Shown: positions 17,654 through 29,800, numbered from the stretch's first letter. The stretch is 64,000 nt of DNA from Polynucleobacter sp. MWH-UH24A (GCF_018687475.1 NZ_CP061292.1:1736001-1800000); one strand, 5' to 3'. Program-made: numbers and translations. The notes: generated by a model not told the origin, from the letters alone.

Positions 17654-19504
17654 CTAATTATCAATGGCTTGATCAGGGTCAATCGGTGCGTTTTCTTGTA
17701 ACTGCCACATGGAAGCATAGCGACCATTGGATTCTAAAAGCTCATAATGCGTGCCGCGTTCAATAATTTGCCCGTGCTCCATCACTAAGATTTGGTCGGC
17801 ATGGACCACCGTTGAAAGTCGATGAGCAATAATCAATGTCGTTCGATTCTTAGCCAAATTAAATAATTCATCCTGAAAGGCACGTTCTGTTTTTGAATCT
17901 AGTGCCGAAGTGGCTTCATCAAAAATTAATAAGGCAGGCTTTTTCAAAAGAGTGCGTGCAATAGCAACTCGCTGTTTCTCACCGCCTGAAAGCTTAAGAC
18001 CGCGTTCACCCACGGGGGTCTCATACCCTTGCGGAAGATGCTCAATAAATTGACTCATTTGTGCGGCACGCGCCGCCTCAACGATCGCCTCATGACTTGC
18101 CTGTGGATTTCCATAGGCAATGTTGTACGCAATACTGTCATTAAACAAAACAGTATCTTGGGGAACAATTCCAATCACTTTTCGCAAACTAGCTTGCTCG
18201 ACCTCTTGAATGTTTTGACCATCCAACAAGATCGCCCCTGATTGGACATCATAAAAACGAAAGAGAAGCCTTGCTAAGGTACTTTTACCAGCACCACTTT
18301 GACCAACCACTGCCGTAATTGTTCCAGCCGGGATCGTAAAGCTCAGGTCTTTCAAAATCTCACGCTTGTCGTTATAAGAAAAATAGACATGATCAAACCG
18401 AATTTCGGGACCCTTGGCAAAATCCCGAATATGCAAAGGCTTAGCGTCTTTAGAGTCTTTGATTTCTTGATCTTCATTTAAAAGGGTGAACATATGATCC
18501 ATATCAGTGATCGACTGCTTCATTTCACGATAAATCACCCCCAAAAAATTTAAGGGGATATATAGCTGAATCATCAGCGTATTCACAAGCACTAAGTCGC
18601 CTAAGGTCATCGATCCATCGACTACCCCCTGAGTGGCTCGCCATAAAATCAGAACCAAGCCAACTGCAATAATGGCCTGCTGACCTAAATTTAAGATGGC
18701 TAAAGATTGTTGAGAAAGAATCGCTGCGGACTGGTAATGCCTTAGATTTGCGTCATAGCGACGCGATTCAAAATGCTCATTTCCAAAATACTTCACGGTC
18801 TCAAAGTTAATCAAGGAATCAATCGCGCGTTGATTGGCTTTTGAGTCCATTTCATTCATGGTTCGCCGGTAATGGGTGCGCCATTCGGTTACCTTGATCG
18901 TATAAAAAATATAGACCACTAGTGCAACAAAGGTAATGATTGCAAACCAAATATCGTAGTTGTAGGCGAAGTATGCCAACACTAAAACGAATTCAATGAT
19001 GGTTGGCAAAATACTGTAAAGTGAAAAAGAGACAAGGGTTTGAATACCGCGCGTGCCACGCTCAATATCGCGACTGACTCCCCCGGTTTGACGACCCAAA
19101 TGAAACTGCAAACTGAGTGCATGCAAATGCTCAAAGACTTGGAGTGCAATCTTACGAACTGCACTTTGGGTCACTTTGGCAAAAAGTAACTCGCGCAATT
19201 CGGAGAACAACGAAGCAAGTAAGCGCAATGCGCCGTATCCCACAATCAAACCTGCTGGAACAATCAGATAACTTTGCAAAGAGCCAGGCTTGATGTTCAT
19301 TGCATCAATCAGGTCTTTTAAGACAATGGGAACTCCTAAGTTAGCGAATTTAGCAGCCACTAAGCACAACATGGCAAAGAGAACCCGAAAGCGATGCTCA
19401 AATAGATATGGCAAAAGATCGTTAATGACTTGCCAGTCAAAACGATTAGCAGCTCGCTTAATTGGCAGCATACCCCCTGATGGACGGTTCTGAGTTCCTC
19501 TCAT
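17654..19504 (-). CDS. Atm1/HMT-type ABC transporter (fused permease-ATPase)
   Basis: This 616-residue half-transporter has six membrane helices in residues 35-320 and a nucleotide-binding domain in 360-600. It shows Walker A VVGQSGAGKSTLA, signature LSGGEKQRVAIARTL, Walker B LLIFDEATSALD and the H-loop IIAHRLSTV. It is closest to the Atm1/ABCB7 group, whose bacterial members export glutathione-linked metals or persulfides. It should act as an inner-membrane homodimer. The start overlaps the nudB stop by one base. Confidence 0.88.
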   Translation of the reverse strand: MRGTQNRPSGGMLPIKRAANRFDWQVINDLLPYLFEHRFRVLFAMLCLVAAKFANLGVPIVLKDLIDAMNIKPGSLQSYLIVPAGLIVGYGALRLLASLFSELRELLFAKVTQSAVRKIALQVFEHLHALSLQFHLGRQTGGVSRDIERGTRGIQTLVSFSLYSILPTIIEFVLVLAYFAYNYDIWFAIITFVALVVYIFYTIKVTEWRTHYRRTMNEMDSKANQRAIDSLINFETVKYFGNEHFESRRYDANLRHYQSAAILSQQSLAILNLGQQAIIAVGLVLILWRATQGVVDGSMTLGDLVLVNTLMIQLYIPLNFLGVIYREMKQSITDMDHMFTLLNEDQEIKDSKDAKPLHIRDFAKGPEIRFDHVYFSYNDKREILKDLSFTIPAGTITAVVGQSGAGKSTLARLLFRFYDVQSGAILLDGQNIQEVEQASLRKVIGIVPQDTVLFNDSIAYNIAYGNPQASHEAIVEAARAAQMSQFIEHLPQGYETPVGERGLKLSGGEKQRVAIARTLLKKPALLIFDEATSALDSKTERAFQDELFNLAKNRTTLIIAHRLSTVVHADQILVMEHGQIIERGTHYELLESNGRYASMWQLQENAPIDPDQAIDN

Positions 19505-19959
19505 TATTTCAATGCAGATAGATTGTCATAAAACCGCAAAATGGCATCCCGGTTTGTATGAGAAAAACATTTCTGGGCAGCCTCTTTATAGGGTAGCCAA
19601 ACATACTGCAGATGCTCGCGTGGAGCCACCCGAATCGCAGCACTTGGGGGAACTTCTAGCGCAAACCAATGTTCCGTATTGCGCTCCACCCCTGGCGGAT
19701 AGCGATAGCGCCAGCTAGGGTAAATATCATACTCCACAGCATGATGAAGATTTTGTAAGGCGCCCAAAGGTAAAGCTTGAATATCAATACCAGTCTCCTC
19801 TGCCACTTCGCGAATGGCGGCCCTCTCTAGGGGCTCATCAATCTCATCAAGGCTACCAGTGACCGATTGCCAAAATCCTGGCCGATCTGCTCGTTCGAGT
19901 AAGAGAACTTCCTGATTTCTGTTATGAATAAGGACTAAAACTGAAATCGGGATTTTCAA
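19504..19959 (-). CDS. nudB: Dihydroneopterin triphosphate diphosphatase NudB
   Basis: This Nudix hydrolase of folate synthesis removes pyrophosphate from dihydroneopterin triphosphate. The Nudix box runs from VTGSLDEIDEPL to REVAEETGID, with one extra residue between the Gly and the first Glu compared with E. coli NudB. RYPPGVERNTEHWF is family-typical. I place the start at TTG 19959, one base after the aspS stop, giving 151 residues starting near the family N-terminus. The frame stays open to an ATG at 20019 inside aspS, which would add 20 unusual residues. Confidence 0.85.
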   Translation of the reverse strand: MKIPISVLVLIHNRNQEVLLLERADRPGFWQSVTGSLDEIDEPLERAAIREVAEETGIDIQALPLGALQNLHHAVEYDIYPSWRYRYPPGVERNTEHWFALEVPPSAAIRVAPREHLQYVWLPYKEAAQKCFSHTNRDAILRFYDNLSALK

Positions 19960-19960
19960 G

Positions 19961-21760
19961 TTAGCTAACCGGATTGGTATTGCGTAAACGAATATGCAGT
20001 TCACGCAATTGACGCTCATCCACTGGACTTGGAGCTTGCGTCAATAAACACTGAGCGCGCTGAGTCTTGGGGAAGGCAATCACATCGCGAATCGACTCTG
20101 CTCCTGTCATCATCGTGACAATACGATCTAATCCAAATGCAATTCCTCCGTGGGGAGGAGCACCATACTGAAGCGCATCCAATAAGAAACCAAATTTTGC
20201 TTTTGCTTCCTCCGGTCCGATCTTCAGGGCACGGAATACCTGACTTTGGACAGCCTCTTGATGAATACGAACCGATCCGCCACCGATTTCACTGCCATTC
20301 AATACCAAGTCATAGGCTTTTGCCAAACATTTACCAGGATCGGTTTCTAATAATTTCAGATGCTCATCTTTGGGACTCGTGAATGGATGATGACAAGCCA
20401 CCCAACGGGCTTCATCTTCATCGTAATCAAACATTGGGAAATCAACCACCCACAATGGCTTCCAGCCTTCTGCAAAGAGACCGTGCTTCTTACCCCATTC
20501 CGAATGGCCAATCCGTAGACGAAGATTTCCAATTGCATCATTAACAACTTTAGTTTTATCGGCGCCAAAGAAAATCAGGTCACCATCGTTTGCTTTCGTT
20601 CTCTCTAAAATTCCGGCAATCGCAGCATCGTGTAGATTTTTTACAATCGGTGATTGCAATCCATTGCGCCCCTCTGCAACTGAATTCACCTTAATCCATG
20701 CCAAACCCTTAGCGCCATAGATGGATACAAATTGCGTGTAATCATCGATCTCGCTTCGACTGATTTCTGCTCCACCGGGAACGCATAAGGCCACAACTCG
20801 ACCGCCTTCTTGATTAGCCGGGCCAGAAAATACTTTGAAATCAACGTCCCGCATTAGGTCGGTTAACTCGGTAAATTCCATCGCAACCCGCAAATCGGGT
20901 TTATCGGAGCCATACCGCGCCATCCCCTCTGAATATGGCATGATTGGGAATGGATTTGGCAGTTCTACCTTCATCACAGTTTTAAAAATATGCCGCATCA
21001 TATTTTCAAAGAGAGAACGAATTTCAAGCTCATCTAAAAATGCGGTTTCACAATCAATTTGCGTAAATTCAGGTTGGCGATCAGCGCGCAAATCTTCATC
21101 ACGAAAGCATTTCGTAATTTGGTAATAGCGATCAAATCCAGCCACCATCAATAACTGCTTAAACAATTGGGGTGATTGAGGTAAAGCAAAAAATTGACCG
21201 TCGTGTACGCGTGACGGCACCAGATAATCGCGCGCACCCTCTGGAGTGCTCTTAGTTAGCATTGGTGTTTCAATATCAATAAAACCAGCGGCATCTAAGT
21301 AACGTCTGGTTTCCATGGCAACTTGATAGCGCAGACGCAGGTTCTTTTGCATTTGTGGACGACGCAAATCTAAAACCCGATGGGTCAAACGCGTTGTTTC
21401 TGAGAGATTGTCATCATCAAGCTGAAATGGTGGGGTTACCGATGCATTTAATACATGTAAGTCATGGCACAGAACCTCAACCTTACCGCTGATTAAATCT
21501 GGGTTCTCGGTTCCAGCTGGTCTTGCGCGAACCAAGCCTTTAATTTGAATGCAGTATTCGTTACGGACCTCTTCAGCCTGTTTAAACATTTCGGGGCGGT
21601 CTGGATCGCAAACCACTTGCACAAAACCCTCTCGATCACGAAGATCAATAAAAATGACACCGCCATGATCACGGCGACGATTGACCCAGCCAGCGAGGGT
21701 AATTTCTTGACCAATTAAAGAATCAGTAACCTGACCACAGGTATGACTGCGCATCGACAT
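19961..21760 (-). CDS. aspS: Aspartyl-tRNA synthetase
   Basis: This 599-residue class II synthetase of the bacterial type contains an N-terminal OB-fold anticodon-binding domain (about 1-110), the class II catalytic core with a GAD insertion (about 290-420), and motif 3 [15 protein letters not shown] near the C-terminus. [18 protein letters not shown] is motif 2. Whether it also charges tRNA(Asn) cannot be judged without knowing if asnS is present. It is followed immediately by nudB and preceded by a DUF502 gene 8 bases upstream. Confidence 0.97.
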   Translation of the reverse strand: MSMRSHTCGQVTDSLIGQEITLAGWVNRRRDHGGVIFIDLRDREGFVQVVCDPDRPEMFKQAEEVRNEYCIQIKGLVRARPAGTENPDLISGKVEVLCHDLHVLNASVTPPFQLDDDNLSETTRLTHRVLDLRRPQMQKNLRLRYQVAMETRRYLDAAGFIDIETPMLTKSTPEGARDYLVPSRVHDGQFFALPQSPQLFKQLLMVAGFDRYYQITKCFRDEDLRADRQPEFTQIDCETAFLDELEIRSLFENMMRHIFKTVMKVELPNPFPIMPYSEGMARYGSDKPDLRVAMEFTELTDLMRDVDFKVFSGPANQEGGRVVALCVPGGAEISRSEIDDYTQFVSIYGAKGLAWIKVNSVAEGRNGLQSPIVKNLHDAAIAGILERTKANDGDLIFFGADKTKVVNDAIGNLRLRIGHSEWGKKHGLFAEGWKPLWVVDFPMFDYDEDEARWVACHHPFTSPKDEHLKLLETDPGKCLAKAYDLVLNGSEIGGGSVRIHQEAVQSQVFRALKIGPEEAKAKFGFLLDALQYGAPPHGGIAFGLDRIVTMMTGAESIRDVIAFPKTQRAQCLLTQAPSPVDERQLRELHIRLRNTNPVS

Positions 21761-21768
21761 ATGTATTC

Positions 21769-22413
21769 CTAATGAGGTTGATTGGGGGTCTTAGGTTGAG
21801 CGATTCGAGGTGCCACCGAACCCATCGACACAATATGCTTAAGCGCTTCTTGAACGCTCATATCCAGCTCGATCACATTGGCGCGCGGCACAATCATAAA
21901 AAAGCCGGAGGTAGGGTTTGGTGTCGTAGGTAAAAATACATTGACATATTCACCACCTAATTTGGTGTTTACTTCAGGAGCTGCTGTTCCCGTTTGAAAT
22001 GCAATCACCCATGACTCAAGATGCGGATAACGAATCAGCAATGCTTTACGAAACGCTTGGTTGTTTCCAGAAAATAAAGTCGACGAAACCTGTTTTACGC
22101 TGGAGTAAATTGATCGCACAATTGGGATGCGGGTCACGGTCCGGTCCCAGAGCTTAAGCCACCATTGGCCTGCAAAATTGATGGCGAGGACACCTGTGAA
22201 TCCAATCACCGCTAATACGATCAAAATTCCAAGGCCTGGAATCTCTCGGAAATGCCGAAGCTCGCCTGAAAACTGACCGGGTGAAACCGTAATAATGGCC
22301 GACATTACCCAACCAAAGATTTGATCAATAACACCCAGACCCCATGTGATCACCCAAACAGTGACCGCCATCGGTATCCAAACCAAAATGCCAGCAATAA
22401 AGTATTTTTTCAT
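21769..22413 (-). CDS. DUF502 family membrane protein
   Basis: The 214-residue protein has two clear membrane helices near residues 5-28 and 58-82, followed by a soluble domain containing [20 protein letters not shown] and [18 protein letters not shown], the signature of DUF502. No biochemical function is established for the family. It lies between ubiB (58 bases away) and aspS on the same strand. Confidence 0.85.
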   Translation of the reverse strand: MKKYFIAGILVWIPMAVTVWVITWGLGVIDQIFGWVMSAIITVSPGQFSGELRHFREIPGLGILIVLAVIGFTGVLAINFAGQWWLKLWDRTVTRIPIVRSIYSSVKQVSSTLFSGNNQAFRKALLIRYPHLESWVIAFQTGTAAPEVNTKLGGEYVNVFLPTTPNPTSGFFMIVPRANVIELDMSVQEALKHIVSMGSVAPRIAQPKTPNQPH

Positions 22414-22471
22414 GAGAATTTCGCCTAACCCGCTATTTTAGCGAGTTAAGACCAATTCAGGCTAAATTGGC

Positions 22472-24061
22472 CTAAATCGAGTGGATTCGGACCAAAACTA
22501 AGAGTGCGCCGATGAGGAAGCCACTCAGGAACAGTGTGATCCCCAGCCATTGTCGTTGTTTGCGTCGCTCATCAACTAGCAATTGTTTGAGTAAATCAAA
22601 TTCTGGGCGCTGCTCTTTCCGATGAACCTGTTCCAGATTTTCAGCAATGAGACGTGGCAGTGTGGGCAAAATTTTTGCCCAATTTGGCGCCTCTTTTTTT
22701 AGCCCCTCAATAAAACCCCGTAAACCAAGCTGTTGACTTACCCAACGTTCCAGAATGGGTTTAGCGGTTTTCCAAAGATCTAGGTCTGGATCCAATTGAC
22801 GACCGAGACCCTCTACATTTAGCAAGGTCTTTTGCAACAAGGTAAGTTGCGGCTGAATCTCCACTTTAAAACGACGAGATGTTTGAAAGAGTCTCATCAA
22901 CACGATACCCAAGGAAATATCTTTAAGTGGGCGATCAAAATAGGGTTCACAAACAGTACGAACGGCGCCTTCCAATTCTTCTAATCGGGTATTGGCTGGA
23001 ACCCAACCCGATTCGATATGTAACTCAGCAACGCGTCGGTAGTCTCGATTAAAGAAAGCTAAGAAATTTTGTGCCAAATAATTTTTGTCAAACTCGCTCA
23101 AATTTCCAACAATCCCAAAGTCTAAAGAAATATATCGGCCAAATGTATTGGGATCCAAACTAACTAAGATATTTCCTGGATGCATATCTGCATGAAAGAA
23201 CCCGTACTCAAATACTTGAGTAAAAAAGATCTCAACGCCATCGATTGCTAACTTCTTAAAATCAACACCAGCGGCGAGAAGCTCTTGGGTTTTCCCAATT
23301 GAAATACCATACATCCGCTCCATCACGATCACGTTGGTGTGGCATAGATCCCAAATCATTTCAGGAATCATGAGCTTATCGGAGTTTGCAAAATTGCGTC
23401 GTAATTGGCTAGCATTGGCTGCCTCACGCATCAAATCAAGCTCGTCGTGTAAATAAGTATCAAATTCAGCGACCACTTCACGCGGCTTAAGGCGACGGCC
23501 ATCCTCAGAGACTTTCTCAATAATTCGTGCGAGGTCATGCATTAATGCCAAATCACTTTCAATTACAGGCAAAATGCCAGGACGCAGTACTTTGATCGCA
23601 ATTTCTTTGTCGACCCATTCAGGATGGGTCTCATTCCCACGTAAAACCCCGAAATGAACCTGTGCGACCGATGCGCTCGCCACGGGGGTTGCATCAAAGG
23701 ATGAAAAAATTACTTCAATGGAATGGCCCAGGGCTTTTTCAATAATTGCTTTCGATTGCTCATTGGAAAAAGGTGGAACGCGATCTTGAAGCTTGGCCAA
23801 TTCATTCGAAACATCATCGGGCAATAAGTCCCTACGTGTCGATAAAACTTGTCCAAATTTAACGAAAATAGGGCCAAGCGCTTCAAGCGCCAAGCGAATT
23901 CGATCGCCACGCGGCAACTGACTTGGGGATGTTGATGCAATTAGTCCAAGGATGAACCGTCGCACACCAGGCTTTAAATTATCACGAATCAGCCCAAATA
24001 AATTAAAGCGCCAAGCTGTATAAAAAATAATGCTTAGGCGAATAATACGACTCACAATCAA
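22472..24061 (-). CDS. ubiB: UbiB, atypical kinase-like ubiquinone biosynthesis protein
   Basis: This 529-residue ABC1/ADCK-family protein has the family KxGQ motif in [16 protein letters not shown] (about residue 72), an Ala-rich nucleotide loop [13 protein letters not shown], and kinase-like DMHPGNILV and LDFGIVG. Two C-terminal membrane helices follow (about 495-525). UbiB is an ATPase needed for ubiquinone synthesis, probably by extracting lipid intermediates. It overlaps ubiJ by four bases, as in the classical ubiE-ubiJ-ubiB order, here interrupted by a Tim44-like gene. Confidence 0.95.
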   Translation of the reverse strand: MIVSRIIRLSIIFYTAWRFNLFGLIRDNLKPGVRRFILGLIASTSPSQLPRGDRIRLALEALGPIFVKFGQVLSTRRDLLPDDVSNELAKLQDRVPPFSNEQSKAIIEKALGHSIEVIFSSFDATPVASASVAQVHFGVLRGNETHPEWVDKEIAIKVLRPGILPVIESDLALMHDLARIIEKVSEDGRRLKPREVVAEFDTYLHDELDLMREAANASQLRRNFANSDKLMIPEMIWDLCHTNVIVMERMYGISIGKTQELLAAGVDFKKLAIDGVEIFFTQVFEYGFFHADMHPGNILVSLDPNTFGRYISLDFGIVGNLSEFDKNYLAQNFLAFFNRDYRRVAELHIESGWVPANTRLEELEGAVRTVCEPYFDRPLKDISLGIVLMRLFQTSRRFKVEIQPQLTLLQKTLLNVEGLGRQLDPDLDLWKTAKPILERWVSQQLGLRGFIEGLKKEAPNWAKILPTLPRLIAENLEQVHRKEQRPEFDLLKQLLVDERRKQRQWLGITLFLSGFLIGALLVLVRIHSI

Positions 24062-24669
24062 TCCCGACTTTTTTGTAAAAAGGAAATTCGCTTCTCAAGG
24101 CGATCTACTGCATCACGCACTGCTTGAATTTGCATTTTATGAGAAACAAAATCGCGTTGATGCAACAGTACTTTTTTTTCTTCACTCAAGTACTCGACCA
24201 TATTTCCCTGTAAATCAAGCACAGCCTTCTCAGTCGCCTGTGCAAAGCGCTTAGCTTGTGAACAAATGAAGTGTGCGGGTGCATCACCAATAATTTTGGC
24301 TAAATCCTCCTCATACTCCCAACGTAATTGGTTTGAAAGCTTGGCAATAAGTTGGGCTAGTTGAGCATCACCAGTAATTTTGACAGCTCGCATTGCCCGA
24401 TCTTTGATCGAGCCCTGAGGGGTGCTGAGCGCAGAAAAACCATCGGCATCAAGCTCTAAAACCAAATCTGGATGTGGGTGCACATCCGACAAAAGAGACA
24501 TTAAGCAATCATCTTGAATTTGCCACTGCATACTTCCAATTGGCAGTATCAGCTCAATTACTTTACCTTGATGACTCTTGAGATCACGCAAAGCCCACTC
24601 TTCATGTTTTAAGACATGATTAATCGCGCGCACTAAAGCCGTTTTTGGAAAATCAAAACGAAGGTTCAT
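24058..24669 (-). CDS. ubiJ: UbiJ, SCP2-domain ubiquinone biosynthesis accessory factor
   Basis: The protein is about 203 residues, with an N-terminal SCP2-like lipid-binding domain (about 20-120) and a C-terminal helical tail. In the family, UbiJ organises the soluble Ubi complex and binds the hydrophobic intermediate. I use ATG 24669; the longer GTG-initiated frame would begin inside a terminator stem. The ATG lies six bases after the T-run of that terminator and has no ribosome site. It overlaps ubiB by four bases. Confidence 0.85.
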   Translation of the reverse strand: MNLRFDFPKTALVRAINHVLKHEEWALRDLKSHQGKVIELILPIGSMQWQIQDDCLMSLLSDVHPHPDLVLELDADGFSALSTPQGSIKDRAMRAVKITGDAQLAQLIAKLSNQLRWEYEEDLAKIIGDAPAHFICSQAKRFAQATEKAVLDLQGNMVEYLSEEKKVLLHQRDFVSHKMQIQAVRDAVDRLEKRISFLQKSRD

Positions 24670-24674
24670 AGTGT

Positions 24675-24699
24675 AAAAAACCCGCACAAGGCGGGTTTT
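24675..24699 (-). terminator. Intrinsic terminator between the Tim44-like gene and ubiJ
   Basis: On the minus strand AAACCCGC and GCGGGTTT form an 8-bp stem with a five-base loop, followed by six T residues. It lies 23 bases after the stop of the Tim44-like gene and 6 bases before the ubiJ ATG. Confidence 0.88.
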
Positions 24700-24721
24700 C
24701 CGGTGGGGAAAAGGTTAAAGC

Positions 24722-25651
24722 TTAAACCAATTGCTGGATGCCAGCTAAAACCCAACCTCCTGGGCAGTTTACAGGCTTGGATAGATTCCAAACTTCTCTA
24801 AATGGTTCGGCTGGGCCTTCTGCTTGCTCCCGAATCAGCCCCGAGAACTCAACACTGCACAGATAGGTATTTGCATCGGTCTCAACACCCAAGAGTTCGG
24901 CGTTTAAGGTGACTACATCGGTATGATTTACGCCTTCAGCGCGGCCTTGTAAGTCACGTTGCAGACTTGCAAACATTTCGGGGGTTGTAAATTCACGCAA
25001 AGCCTCAAGATCACCCGCATCCCAAGCTTTTTGCAAACGAGTGAAATAGTGTTTTGCATTGGCCAAAAATGCGATTTGATCAAAGCCTTCCGGCAATTGA
25101 TAAGCCGGCGCTTCCTCAATCACTGGGCTTGGCGATCCAAATCCGGCATTAACCGGATGGCTAGGAGCGAAGACAGGTTCTTGTACAGCCGTTTTCTGCA
25201 TCCCATTTGAAGCGGGCACAGGACTTGGCGTATTTTTAGCACCAGCTGGCATGAAGCGACGCAATACGAATAGCAATGCAAAGCCAACCAGAACAGCCAA
25301 TAAAAGACCTGTCATAAATGATGCAGCAGCCTCACCTAAACCAAAATGCGATAGCAAGTAAGCAATTCCAAGACCAGCGGCAAGGCCACCCAACATACCG
25401 CCCAAGCCCGAACGTTTAGCAGCTGCGGGAGCAGCAGCTTGTGGCGGCGTGGTTGCTGCAGGTTGCTGTGCTTGCTGAGCTGGCTTTTGTTGGGCTGTTG
25501 GCTGAGCTGGCTTCTGCACTGGCGCATTCGCTGAACGACCCACATTGGATCCACCACCTAAACGCTTGGCATCAACGACAGCGATGTGTCCAACGGATAA
25601 GAATGCAAAGGAAAGTGCAAATACACTGGATTTCAAAAAGATACTTTTCAT
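24722..25651 (-). CDS. Tim44-like domain membrane protein
   Basis: The 309-residue protein starts with a signal or anchor segment (residues 8-28). A Gln/Pro/Ala-rich low-complexity stretch follows (about 45-78), then a Gly-rich segment and one or two membrane helices (about 85-135), and finally a Tim44-like domain (about 190-309). The Tim44 fold in bacteria is of uncertain role, possibly membrane-associated protein or lipid handling. It sits between ubiE and ubiJ but ends with its own terminator. Confidence 0.85.
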   Translation of the reverse strand: MKSIFLKSSVFALSFAFLSVGHIAVVDAKRLGGGSNVGRSANAPVQKPAQPTAQQKPAQQAQQPAATTPPQAAAPAAAKRSGLGGMLGGLAAGLGIAYLLSHFGLGEAAASFMTGLLLAVLVGFALLFVLRRFMPAGAKNTPSPVPASNGMQKTAVQEPVFAPSHPVNAGFGSPSPVIEEAPAYQLPEGFDQIAFLANAKHYFTRLQKAWDAGDLEALREFTTPEMFASLQRDLQGRAEGVNHTDVVTLNAELLGVETDANTYLCSVEFSGLIREQAEGPAEPFREVWNLSKPVNCPGGWVLAGIQQLV

Positions 25652-25701
25652 TCAATCAGTCTCCTGTCTACGATCTGTAAGTTGTACTTTACAGTGAATA
25701 T

Positions 25702-26445
25702 TCAATATTTAATACCAATATGCAAAGCAACGATACCCCCAGTCATCCTATGGGTATGGACTTCGTCAAACCCAGCGTCCTCCATCATCGTTTTAAGGGT
25801 TTGTGCATCGGGGTGCATGCGAATCGATTCTGCTAAGTATTGGTAGCTAGCGGCATCTTTGGCCACCTTATCCCCAAGCCATGGAAGTACCTTAAAAGAA
25901 TAGAGGTCATACAGTGGGGCTATCAATGGGTCTGGCTTCGAAAACTCCAAAATTAAGACTTTGCCCCCAGGCCGAATCACACGCGCCATCTCCGATAAGG
26001 CACGCTCTTTATGCGTCATATTCCGAAGACCAAATGCAACACTAATTACATCGAAATGGTGACTCGGAAAAGGGATATTTTCAGCGTCGAGCTGAATACA
26101 CGGGATTGCAAGGCCGCGATCCAAAAGTCGATCTCGGCCCACCGATAACATCGATGCATTGATATCGCTCAACCATACTTCTGCCTCAGGATGCGTTCCC
26201 CATTGCGCGGACTGGGCAAACGCATAAGCAAGATCACCCGTTCCGCCAGCAATATCTAAGACCCGATCACCGGGTTTGACATTGGCCTGAGCGATGGTAA
26301 ATTTTTTCCAAAGGCGGTGCAGGCCAGCTGACATCAAATCATTCATGATGTCGTATTTCGCGGCTACCGAATGGAAAACCTCGGCAACTTTTTCAGCCTT
26401 GATTGACTCATCAACACTTTGGTATCCAAAATGGGTTTTTGACAT
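25702..26445 (-). CDS. ubiE: Ubiquinone/menaquinone C-methyltransferase UbiE
   Basis: The protein is about 247 residues, a class I SAM methyltransferase starting [14 protein letters not shown] motif I is [15 protein letters not shown], and the UbiE signatures [13 protein letters not shown] and [17 protein letters not shown] follow. It methylates the quinone ring carbon. I chose ATG 26445 because a GTG five codons earlier lies inside the end of the DUF971 gene. Two bases separate the two genes. Confidence 0.96.
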   Translation of the reverse strand: MSKTHFGYQSVDESIKAEKVAEVFHSVAAKYDIMNDLMSAGLHRLWKKFTIAQANVKPGDRVLDIAGGTGDLAYAFAQSAQWGTHPEAEVWLSDINASMLSVGRDRLLDRGLAIPCIQLDAENIPFPSHHFDVISVAFGLRNMTHKERALSEMARVIRPGGKVLILEFSKPDPLIAPLYDLYSFKVLPWLGDKVAKDAASYQYLAESIRMHPDAQTLKTMMEDAGFDEVHTHRMTGGIVALHIGIKY

Positions 26446-26447
26446 AA

Positions 26448-26831
26448 CTAGTGGCCACACCCGTGGGATTTATTTGCCATCGAAGCATCACGATCTACGC
26501 CAGCAACTTTGCAGCGCTCTAGATACTCATTCCATAAAGACTCATGGTTTTCACATAAGCCATACAAATAGTCCCATGAATACAAACCTGAATCATGACC
26601 ATCCGAGAAGATTGGCTTAATTGCGTAATGGCCAACCGGTTCAATATTTACAATGCCAACGTCTCGCTTGCCCGTTTGCAAAACCTCTTGCCCCGGCCCA
26701 TGCCCGCGCACTTCGGCTGAGGGTGAATAGACTCGTAAAAACTCGAAGGGCAAACGGTAGCTTTTGCCATGTTCATATTGAAGCTCGAGAACCTTTGAGT
26801 TCTCATGCACAATTAAATTTGTTGGAATCAT
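26448..26831 (-). CDS. DUF971 family protein
   Basis: This 127-residue protein matches the N-terminal domain of gamma-butyrobetaine hydroxylases (DUF971): [29 protein letters not shown] and [24 protein letters not shown] are its core. In eukaryotic enzymes this domain binds zinc, and bacterial stand-alone copies are linked to Fe-S biology by context. A His/Cys-containing tail (SHGCGH) ends the protein. It overlaps the oxidoreductase stop by one base and precedes ubiE. Confidence 0.85.
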   Translation of the reverse strand: MIPTNLIVHENSKVLELQYEHGKSYRLPFEFLRVYSPSAEVRGHGPGQEVLQTGKRDVGIVNIEPVGHYAIKPIFSDGHDSGLYSWDYLYGLCENHESLWNEYLERCKVAGVDRDASMANKSHGCGH

Positions 26832-29800
26832 TACACCAGTACCCTTTCAATTCCGCCTTGATTGGCTTTAGTCACGTAACTTTCAAGCCAATTTTCGCCC
26901 AATAAATGCTTTGCCATTTCAACGACGATGTAATCCGCCTTAGTATCGCTATCACCATCAAAACGGGATAGGCCTTGTAAACACGATGGGCAACTGGTTA
27001 ATACTTTAACGTCACCAGCAAAGTCTTTCCTTAAATCGTTAGCGCCTTTTTCCATTTCAATTTGCTTACGATAGCGAACTTGAGTTGAAATATCGGGGCG
27101 GGTGATTGCCAACGTACCAGACTCGCCACAGCAACGCTCATTTTTTGGAATGGCTGTACCGTCCTCAAGCCTAATGAGCTCATTGACCGTTTTTAAAGGA
27201 TCTTGAAGTTTCATGGGGGTATGGCAAGGGTCGTGATACATGTATCGAACGCCCCCAACACCCTCAAGCCTTAAACCTTTCTCAAGAAGGTACTCATGAA
27301 TATCAATAATTCGACAACCAGGGAAGATTTGATCAAATTGGTAACCCGCCAGTTGGTCGTAGCAGGTGCCACAGGAAACCACGACCGTTTTGATATCGAG
27401 ATAGTTCAATGTATTGGCAACCCGATGAAATAGAACTCGGTTATCTGTAATCATTTTCTCGGCTTTATCAAAATCACCATTTCCCTTTTGCGGATAGCCA
27501 CAACATAAATATCCGGGTGGCAGTACCGTTTGTACGCCTACATGCCAAAGCATTGCTTGAGTGGCTAAACCCACTTGTGAAAATAGTCGTTCTGAACCAC
27601 ATCCCGGGAAATAAAAAACAGCCTCTGTATCGACGCTCGTCTCCAGAGGATTCCGAATGATCGGTACGTAGTCTGCATTCTCGATATCCAAAAGCGCGCG
27701 AGCGGTCTTTTTGGGTAAATTACCAGGCATCTTCTTGTTCACAAAATAAATGACCTGCTCTTTCAAAGCAGGCTTTCCAACCGTCGCTGGAGGGGATTGC
27801 GTTTGCTGAACGGCCCATTTTTTGAATAATTGATGGGCAAAACGCTGTAAACCATAGCCCCACTCAATCATGACCTTGCGACTCATCCGAATGGTTTCTG
27901 GATTGGTTGCATTGAGGAACAACATGGACGCACTAGTGCCTGGGTTAAAGCGACGCTGTCCCATCTTGCGTAACAAATTGCGCATATTCATGGTGACATC
28001 GCCAAAATCGATCTTGACTGGGCACGGTGTATGGCATTTATGGCAAACCGTGCAATGCGCAGCAACGTCATCAAACATTTCCCAATGCCGAATCGATACC
28101 CCCCGTCGGGTTTGCTCTTCATACAAAAAGGCTTCGATTAGCAATGAGGTGGCAAGAATTTTGTCACGTGGGCTATATAACAAATTAGCTCGAGGAACAT
28201 GCGTTGCACAAACTGGCTTGCACTTACCACAGCGTAAGCAATCTTTCACGCTATCGGCAATTGCGCCAATATCGCTTTGTTGCATGATGATCGATTCGTG
28301 ACCCATGAGGCCAAAACTTGGGGTATATGCCATTTGCAAACTGGCATTTGGCATCAACTTGCCTTTATTAAAGTGGCCATTTGGATCTACTCGATTTTTA
28401 TAGGAACGAAATTCCTTTAGTTCCTCGTCCGTCAGATACTCTAATTTCGTAATACCAATGCCATGCTCTCCCGAAATGACACCGTCTAAAGAGCGTGCCA
28501 GTACCATAATCCGATCAACCGCACGGTGGGCATCTTGCAACATCTCATAATCGTCCGAATTGACCGGGATATTCGTGTGTACATTACCGTCTCCGGCATG
28601 CATATGCAAAGCCACAAACACGCGTTTACGCAATATTTTCTGATGAATCGATTTAATTTCTTTTAGTACCAGATCAAAAGTGGAGCCGCCAAAAATAATT
28701 TGAAGGGGCGCTAGTAACTCTTTTTTCCAAGAAGCACGTAGAGTTCCATCTTGCAGTTGTGGGAAAAACTGATCAATTTTCTGCAACCACTCGGTCCAGA
28801 GCATCCTTACCTCACGCAGCAGTGTCTGGGCCTGAATGACACGATCACCCACCATTTCCGCTTTGGAGATGTCTTCAATCTCATCATTGGCGCGAATCGG
28901 AAGTGTCGCTTGGCTCAAATAATGCTCAAGGGCATCAAGCAATTGAATTTTATTTTTTAGCGATAACTCGATATTGATTTGATCAATTCCGTCGGTATAT
29001 TCGCCCATTCGCTCAAGCGGAATCACCACATCCTCGTTGATCTTGAAGGCATTGGTATGCTTTGCGATCGCTGCAGTTCGGGCTCGATCCAACCAAAATT
29101 TCTTACGTGCTTCACCGCTTACTGCCACAAACCCTTCACCCACCCGACGATTAGCCATGCGCACCACTTCACTCGTTGCTGCGGCTACGGCTTCTTCATT
29201 CTCACCAGCAATATCACCAATTAGGACCATCTTGGGTAAGCCATTGCGTTTGGATTTGGTGGAATATCCAACTGCTTTTAAATAGCGATCATCGAGGTGT
29301 TCTAGTCCTGCTAAAAGTGGTCCGCCCTTCTTACTGAGATCATCCAAGTAAGCCTTAATCTCAACAATGCTTGGAATAGCGTCACGTGCTTGACCGAAAA
29401 ACTCCAAACAAACAGTACGCATATGCTTTGGCATACGATGCAAAATCCAGGTCGCGCTCGTGATCAGGCCATCGCAACCTTCTTTTTGAATTCCAGGCAA
29501 TCCAGATAAAAATTTATCTGTAACGTCTTTCCCTAAGCCCGCCTTTCTGAACTTGGCACCCTCGATCTCCAAAACCTCGGAACGCAAAACCTTTACCTGA
29601 GGCGCAGCCTTACCATCAGACCAAGTCAAACGAAACCTGGCAAGGGCTTGATCATGTATCTTGCCAAGGTTATGGTCGAGCCGCTCAACATCCAACCAAT
29701 TTCCATCGGGATCAACCATTCGCCAGGTTGCCAAATTATCGAGTGCCGTTCCCCATAAAACGGCTTTCTTACCACCTGCGTTCATTGCGATATTTCCACC

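Noticed and set aside
25441..25520. Repetitive CAG/GCT-rich stretch as a tandem repeat array
   Set aside because: It encodes the Gln/Ala/Pro-rich segment of the Tim44-like protein; units are irregular and explained by low-complexity protein sequence.
27870..28301. Open frame of 143 codons antisense to the FAD/Fe-S oxidoreductase
   Set aside because: It lies wholly within a well-conserved gene on the other strand, has no recognisable family features, and its composition follows the codon pattern of the sense gene.
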